64,000 bases of DNA, taken from Scleropages formosus. Lineage: Eukaryota > Chordata > Actinopteri > Osteoglossiformes > Osteoglossidae. A model generated the notes under the pieces. That model was not told the origin of the DNA and did no database searches. It was given only the letters and a program-made list of their open reading frames with translations. The stretch spans positions 18,966,041 to 19,030,040 of the forward strand of contig NC_041812.1 in NCBI RefSeq assembly GCF_900964775.1, read 5' to 3'. This document shows, piece by piece, positions 48,940-64,000 of the stretch (position 1 is its first letter; each line of letters starts with the position of its first letter). Made by a program: the position numbers and the translations under genes.

Positions 48940-49275
48940 ATGGGCAGCACAGCAAGTAGCACTGCTGTCTCAGGCTGCTTGAGTGGTGCAAGAGGATGCG
49001 AGTTCAAACCCCACTCAGTCTGTGTGGAGTTTGCGTGTTTTCCCCATCTCTGCAGCAGTTTCCTTTGGGTACTCAGGTTTCCTACCCCCATCCAAAGACA
49101 GATTGTTCAATTGGATTGGTGACTGTCACCCATAGTGTGAGTGACAGTGTCTGTTTCACTAATGTATGGATGAGAGACTCATTGTAAGTAGTGTATCTAG
49201 CAGGTGAATAAGGTGTGGGCTAATAACACTACACAGGAGTCACTTTAGAGAAAGTCATGTGCTAAATGATGTTTA
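48940..49275 (+). repeat. SINE family D (DANA-like), near full length
   Basis: Head GGCAGCACAGCAAGTAGCAC and box-B-like GAGTTCAAACCCC are followed by TGTGTGGAGTTTGCGTGTTT, TTTGGGTACTCAGGTTTCC and CCCATCCAAAGACAGATTG. The 3' part has CACTTTAGAGAAAGTCATG. The body is the common fish tRNA-SINE body known from DANA-like elements. Confidence 0.75.
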
Positions 49276-50205
49276 AAATATATCAAATACAAAAATACAC
49301 AGTTTACACTTCATTAAAAGTACTGAGTCACCCCTTTTCTCTTAATTATTGGTGAGATTGTTAGGTCACACTATAAGAACCATGGCCAATACACACGCAA
49401 ATGCTCTTAAAGGCACAGTAACTGCTTTTGGGTCATGTCTGTTTAAAAGTAAATGATCAGCTAATGTCATTTACACCTAGGGTAAGAAACTTAACTTCAA
49501 GTTTTTATTACTAAATGGCAGTTTAATTACACATAAATAAAATACCACATCATCAGAATGCCTGTCCTTGTCAAAACACCTTCAATGTGGCATGAATCAC
49601 TCCAAAACTGCTTCAAGTAGGATGCAAAAAAAAAAAAAAAAAAAAAAAAAAGTAACAAGACTGGATACGATGTTCCATTCGTACTGAAGACTGATTATCA
49701 CAGTCTTCACATAAAATTTTGTCACCTGCTGTGCATTTTCAAATGGAATGGAAAAGAAACTAAACACTGGTACACTGAACAGCTGATGACAGGGGTTTAG
49801 GACATGAACAGAGTCCTAGCAGAGAACAAGCAGGTCAGCTCCGTACATCCTGGGTACGTTATATGAGTCCAAGCAGCCTGCGGTGGTGCAGAGGAAACCT
49901 TTTGGTCTCTGAAACCTTTTGGTCTTTATTGGCAAGAGGTGACATCTACCTCCCTTTGCCAAGAGAGTATTCTGTGGAGTGTTTCATTATTTAAAAAAAA
50001 AAAAAAAAAAAAAAAAATCCCCTCATCTTCTCTTGCTGCAGGCCCTTAACCCCCCCCTCACTTCCCCACCTGTTCCCACATAGGACCCTGAGAAGCTGAG
50101 CAGTCCCAGGGAAGATGGTGCTCTCAAGCTGGGGAAGGAAAAAGGGGGAATAGGGGGTTGGGACACCCCTGCCCTAGTGTGGGAATGCGGGGGGAAAGGG
50201 GTAGG
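49276..50205. other. RSPRY1 3' region
   Basis: It holds the presumed RSPRY1 3' UTR and two poly(A) runs on the plus strand (about 49,626-49,651 and 49,993-50,017), which read as poly(U) in the RSPRY1 transcript if included. A minus-strand AATAAA (plus TTTATT at 49504-49509) is a possible end signal. Confidence 0.5.
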
Positions 50206-60029
<9,824 letters not shown>

Positions 60030-61029
60030 TCAGTCATGGTGCAACTGCAAAGTGCGAGCAGCTGAGCGGAGGGGCGCGGGGCAGCTGGAGCAGAGTCGGG
60101 GAACATCCTCAGCCTGACTCACCATCAGCCGAAACTCTTCAAAACCTACAACAAAGCAAAGAGAACCTTGTAAAAGCTGCAAGTAGGTGTTGGAATCAAC
60201 TTTAAGCATTTCATACCAAGCAGCAAAATACTTCCGGAGACCATACACAAGAAACCCGAATTATGGATTTAAAAGACATGATTTTTTTTTTACCATGATG
60301 TGAGGCAGTGAACATGCAGTTCCTTTCCTAAAGGAAAAATAAAACATCTGTGACAAAATGTCCTCTTTATTGACACTTTGGCCATAACTGTAGATATGCA
60401 CACAGGTTAATTAGTACAACAAGCCATATTACCGCTTACTAAACAAAACATAATACAAGTTACTTGTATTGCTAACATGTAATCCTGGGTTCTTTTGTGA
60501 ATACTTATTAATTTACAGGACTAGCTGTAGGGAAGATAAGTCACAAGACCTGTACTTTCAAGGCACATTTCGCTCCTATCAGCAAATTGCAATAAAGTAG
60601 TGAATGGATATGGACAGTGAGCGAGTGCGTGTATTTAACAAACAGGGCAGCGGGAGGAGAGCAGTCAATCCGCTCAATATAGAAATCAGCGTTCAGCTTG
60701 TCATCATTGCCTCTCTTCCGATTATTCAGCATTTTCAACTGGGCACGGGCCTTACGAACTTTAAACAAATAACATTTTTAAACGTCAAAAAATAACTCCA
60801 CTTTAATAATTCATGCAATACAAATTAAATACACATACCCTATGCATAGTCCCTAACCAGCTAAGCTGCTACTACTACTAGCTAGCTGAAAAGAAACTGA
60901 CCCAATGATTCACAAACTAAGTAAGACTGATGTCTCTGAGCATTACCGGTGTTATTCTAAATGTAAAATATCGTTGAAATATCTATTTTAAAAAAAATAA
61001 CCGCGATAACCTACTAAAGCAGCGTCTTT

Positions 61030-61440
61030 GTATAAACCTAGTGCTGAGGCGAGGTGAACACCCACACATACCCGCGCAGGCAGCTGCGGTCCTCGGTGCG
61101 GCCGCCCTACTTTAGTCCGAGGATGCTGACGAGGCCTTTTCCGGTCACACTCAAAGGGGGAAGTTGGCCGCTGATCTTTCAGCTCCTTCTTAAAAGTCTG
61201 GAAGATCTCGCGTCCACACGCTTTGCTATCTGTTCTAACACATGTCTCGGCTTGAATTCGATCCTTTTTCCGCAGTCTGATTCATCATGATAAGGACGGT
61301 ATCGGTCTGAATCAGGTTTCTGGATGTTGTTTCCACAAGTCAGGTGGTGATCGGTGGTGATGTCAGCACGAGCCGCCACCGCCGCCGCGCGCGCCGTGAC
61401 CTCCTCCCAGCAACAGCGTGTGACGCGCTACAGTCTCCTT
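61030..61440 (-). promoter_or_regulatory. rspry1: RSPRY1 CpG-island promoter (inferred)
   Basis: CpG density rises sharply here against AT-rich flanks (for example CGCCGCCGCGCGCGCCGTGA near 61,380-61,400). It lies 1.0-1.4 kb upstream of the RSPRY1 start codon with no other gene between, so it is the likely promoter and 5' UTR region. The position of the first exon is not determined. Confidence 0.5.
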
Positions 61441-63610
61441 CTTTAGGCGCCTTATATGGCTTATAGTGCACAGTCACTTATATTGACACACGTTTCATTT
61501 TCTTGTTGTTTAACAGCAAAAAATTAAAATCCACTATTACAGTCCATTGCAAAACTTTAACGAAAAATCCCACCATTACCATTCTCTCATTTAACTTATT
61601 ATTTCAATACACAAGGACATTGATTGTATAACCATACTTAGCTCCAAAAAGTGCAACATGATGAATAGTGTTGACTGAAATCCCCAAACAATACAAATCT
61701 TAGCAGAAAAACCCAGGGGCTTTACATACTGAAAACATTATTCATGCCTACAGTCAAGACGAATAAAATGTGTTTAAATAGCCCAACTCCACAAAAAAAG
61801 AAAAGAACTCTCAGAGTTAATTCTGCCCCGCACAATTAGTCAGTTGCGGTATGAAACATCACGTTATTGCCAACTCGTGGAATAAAAATAAATTCCACTA
61901 GGAAAAAAAAAATGTGTTGGGACAGAGCAAATAAAATGAACCAACTGAAAACTCACAACATACCCAATATTAAATTATAACATTTTGATCGAGTGCAAAA
62001 CTTACCGAAATAATGAAAAATATATGGGGTTTGTGGTATTTTATTTGCTCTTTCATTTCGTAGAAAACGATTTTGAAAATCTGTCTGACTTGTACTGTCA
62101 TAACCTTTTAGAATCGCCGAGATTCCTTTGAACACCACAACCGCTTGTTCTTTTACACGTTCATCAGTTCGGCCAACCATGATGATGTGTAACGTTAACA
62201 CAGCAGATTAAAATTAAACACTAGTGACTAAATGCAAAAATGCGTGGTGATCGTGTTATTCCCAAACGGCACTCGCAAAACTTCGCGTTATGTAAACTGT
62301 GATCCTCTCTTTATTCATCAGGTTATTGAAATTAAAACAAGCGTCGCAGCGAAACGGACTAAGTTTATTTGTTGGTTTACCAGGCAGGCCACAGCGAGTT
62401 ACTTCTGTTTTTTTTTTTAATTTCATAATTTTAACTGCTAAAGCAGTTACTTTTGTTTGCAGTTTCACAAGCCTTCCTATGGGGTTTCCAACCATTTCAC
62501 AGTTTAAGGATAACTAGGCTTGACTAGATTTATGGGTTATACTGATTTAAATATCACATGTACCTTAAACAACGACTGCAAGCTACAAATTCTTTGAGGA
62601 AAAAATACTGTGGCCTGTAGAGTAATTGGTTATTTCCTATTAGTCATAAAGTAATTAATCAATAACTAATTGCATGAAGTAAACATAAGGTAAAACCTCA
62701 ATTAAGGGTAATTTGACCTATTTTGAATGTAAGAGACTTTGGATACTTGAATGTCATTATTAGTTGAAATCTTGCATTTTCACTCTTAAGCATGCTTCCA
62801 TGGATGACTTGGTTTTGGAAATTATGTTGTTAACAAGCTTTGTCTTGCAAGGCAGCGCTTGTTAAACTCTTCGCGCTTGTTAAGACAGCCCCCGGGATCA
62901 TAAGTTATGGCTGAAAGTGTAAGATTTGCTCTAGGTGCTGCAGGGTGGCAGCAACCTAATGTAACGACCCGCGTTATTGAGAGTTTGAGCGGGAAAACGA
63001 GTCTATTGTAAAGAGTTGTATTATGGGTAAAATGGAATTAAGTGTTCAACCGTTGTGAGGACTCACAGGGAGGATAAGGGGGTGAGTGTGTTGTCCAAGG
63101 AAACAGGAAAAAAGCCTGAGGAGTGCTAAGCAGGGAGCTGTAGATGTAGGTCATAGAGGGAAATCTTTTTGTTCTAGCTGATCACTTAAAATAGGGATTG
63201 AGCAAATTATTCCCCTAACTGAACTCATTATGAAGCCTCTCTTGGTGCAACGAACGTCAGCAGTTAAAAGGACGACCTGCACAGACATGGAGTCCCCAGG
63301 GCCTGAAGTGACACACCGGAGAGCCCTGCTGCAGAAGCCCTGGGAAACATACAGTTAGCCAAGCTTGATTGTTACTTAAAAAAAAACACCTATAACCATG
63401 TGCCACAAAAACATGAGCAGTCATGCATGATAATCAGGTTGATGGTAAGGTACTTCCTAGTATAGCTTATTAAACCTAAATTCATGACGTGTTGTCAGGA
63501 TCAGTATAAACATTTGCAACGATCGACAATAAATGTACCACGTGTCATACTAATCTGTCACACGACAGACTTACTAGTGAAATCTCGCCCTGTTGCGCAG
63601 GGTTATGTAC
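61441..63610. other. Intergenic region, nothing firm
   Basis: AT-rich DNA. Minus-strand open frames at 61,953-62,201 (83 codons, containing MVGRTDERVKEQ) and 62,256-62,495 are not recognised. They lack visible promoter, splice or polyadenylation support and are left unannotated. Confidence 0.45.
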
Positions 63611-63614
63611 AGTA

Positions 63615-63775
63615 TCATATGTAGTGTTACCAGTTTGCTCGCTCTGCTGCTGTGGTACCGTACACCCTTGATCAAGGTACTGTACATACCCTGAATTGCT
63701 TCCAATAACAATTACTGCTGTGTATATTTGTTAATAATTGTAGGTAGCGTTACATTTTAAGTCTCTTCCTAAATA
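63615..63775 (+). repeat. SINE family B fragment
   Basis: GTAGTGTTACCAGTTTGCTC, TGATCAAGGTACTGTACATA and AATTGCTTCCAATAACAATT follow the order of family B head and middle (compare 40,990-41,205). It is diverged. Confidence 0.45.
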
Positions 63776-63941
63776 CACGTTTCACTCTAAAAGTAGTCTG
63801 AAATAAGTTGAAATAGCGACGCTGGTTTTCCCAATAAAGTTTGCCATTATTACACCATCGGTAGGAAAACAGCCCCGGTTTGTGTCGCTCCGTGACGGCG
63901 TCGTTAGCGGCGACCCGCCTGTACGCTAAACTAACCAGGAG

Positions 63942-64000
63942 ATGGAGACAGAGTCTGTTTATGAAAGACGGTGCGAGCGGCGTAGCGTGTACTTTTTGCT
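63942..64000 (+). CDS. Possible first exon of an unidentified gene, cut by window edge
   Basis: In a CpG-rich stretch (63,870-64,000) an ATG in good context (GGAGATGG) opens METESVYERRCERRSVYFL and stays open to the last base. The CpG content suggests a promoter and first exon. I do not recognise the protein, and 19 codons are too few to call. It might instead be 5' UTR. Confidence 0.25.
   Translation, partial: METESVYERRCERRSVYFL

Overview
The window is nuclear DNA of a vertebrate, almost certainly a ray-finned (teleost) fish. It holds intron-rich orthologues of conserved vertebrate genes in small introns, GT-AG splice sites throughout, many tRNA-derived SINEs (one family carries the fish V-SINE-like 3' motif), LINE 3' ends, a solo LTR and a Tigger-like remnant. 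The species cannot be fixed from the sequence. An early-branching teleost such as an osteoglossomorph is only my guess, from the look of the commonest SINE.

Layout from left to right. 1-3.4 kb: CpG-rich start with no gene I can identify, then plain sequence. 3.5-4.1 kb: a broken copy of an unnamed multicopy animal protein family. 4.87-17.05 kb (-): cytosolic alanyl-tRNA synthetase AARS1, 20 coding exons, with its promoter near 18.2-18.4 kb. 19.76-28.44 kb (-): a TGM2-like transglutaminase, 13 exons, with a TATA-box promoter. 30.21-35.88 kb (-): TMPPE, a membrane metallophosphoesterase, 5 exons. 36.27-36.65 kb: two identical tRNA-Leu(CAG) genes, tail to tail. 38.28-42.20 kb (+): plasmolipin PLLP, 4 exons. 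43.62-45.93 kb (-): ARL2BP, 7 exons. 50.21-59.98 kb (-): RSPRY1, 14 coding exons, with a CpG-island promoter near 61.0-61.4 kb. 61.5-64 kb: mostly empty, with a possible first exon of another gene running off the right edge.

The exon models come from conserved protein sequence, splice consensus and codon phase. AARS1 gives 967 residues only if one missing base in exon 9 is allowed for. TGM gives 699 residues only if one extra base in exon 2 is allowed for. TMPPE (445), PLLP (178), ARL2BP (183 or 163) and RSPRY1 (580) close without correction. PLLP, ARL2BP and RSPRY1 keep the neighbour order known from human 16q13. The genes are ordinary housekeeping or cell-biology genes and do not form one pathway.

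I did not find a new multi-gene system. The most interesting signals are the palindromic tRNA-Leu pair, a perfect ATF4-type response element in the AARS1 promoter, two opposite one-base frame breaks in conserved genes, a GC-AG intron, a triplicated SINE segment inside TMPPE, SINE insertions with clear target-site duplications, and long homopolymers or microsatellites directly beside splice donors.
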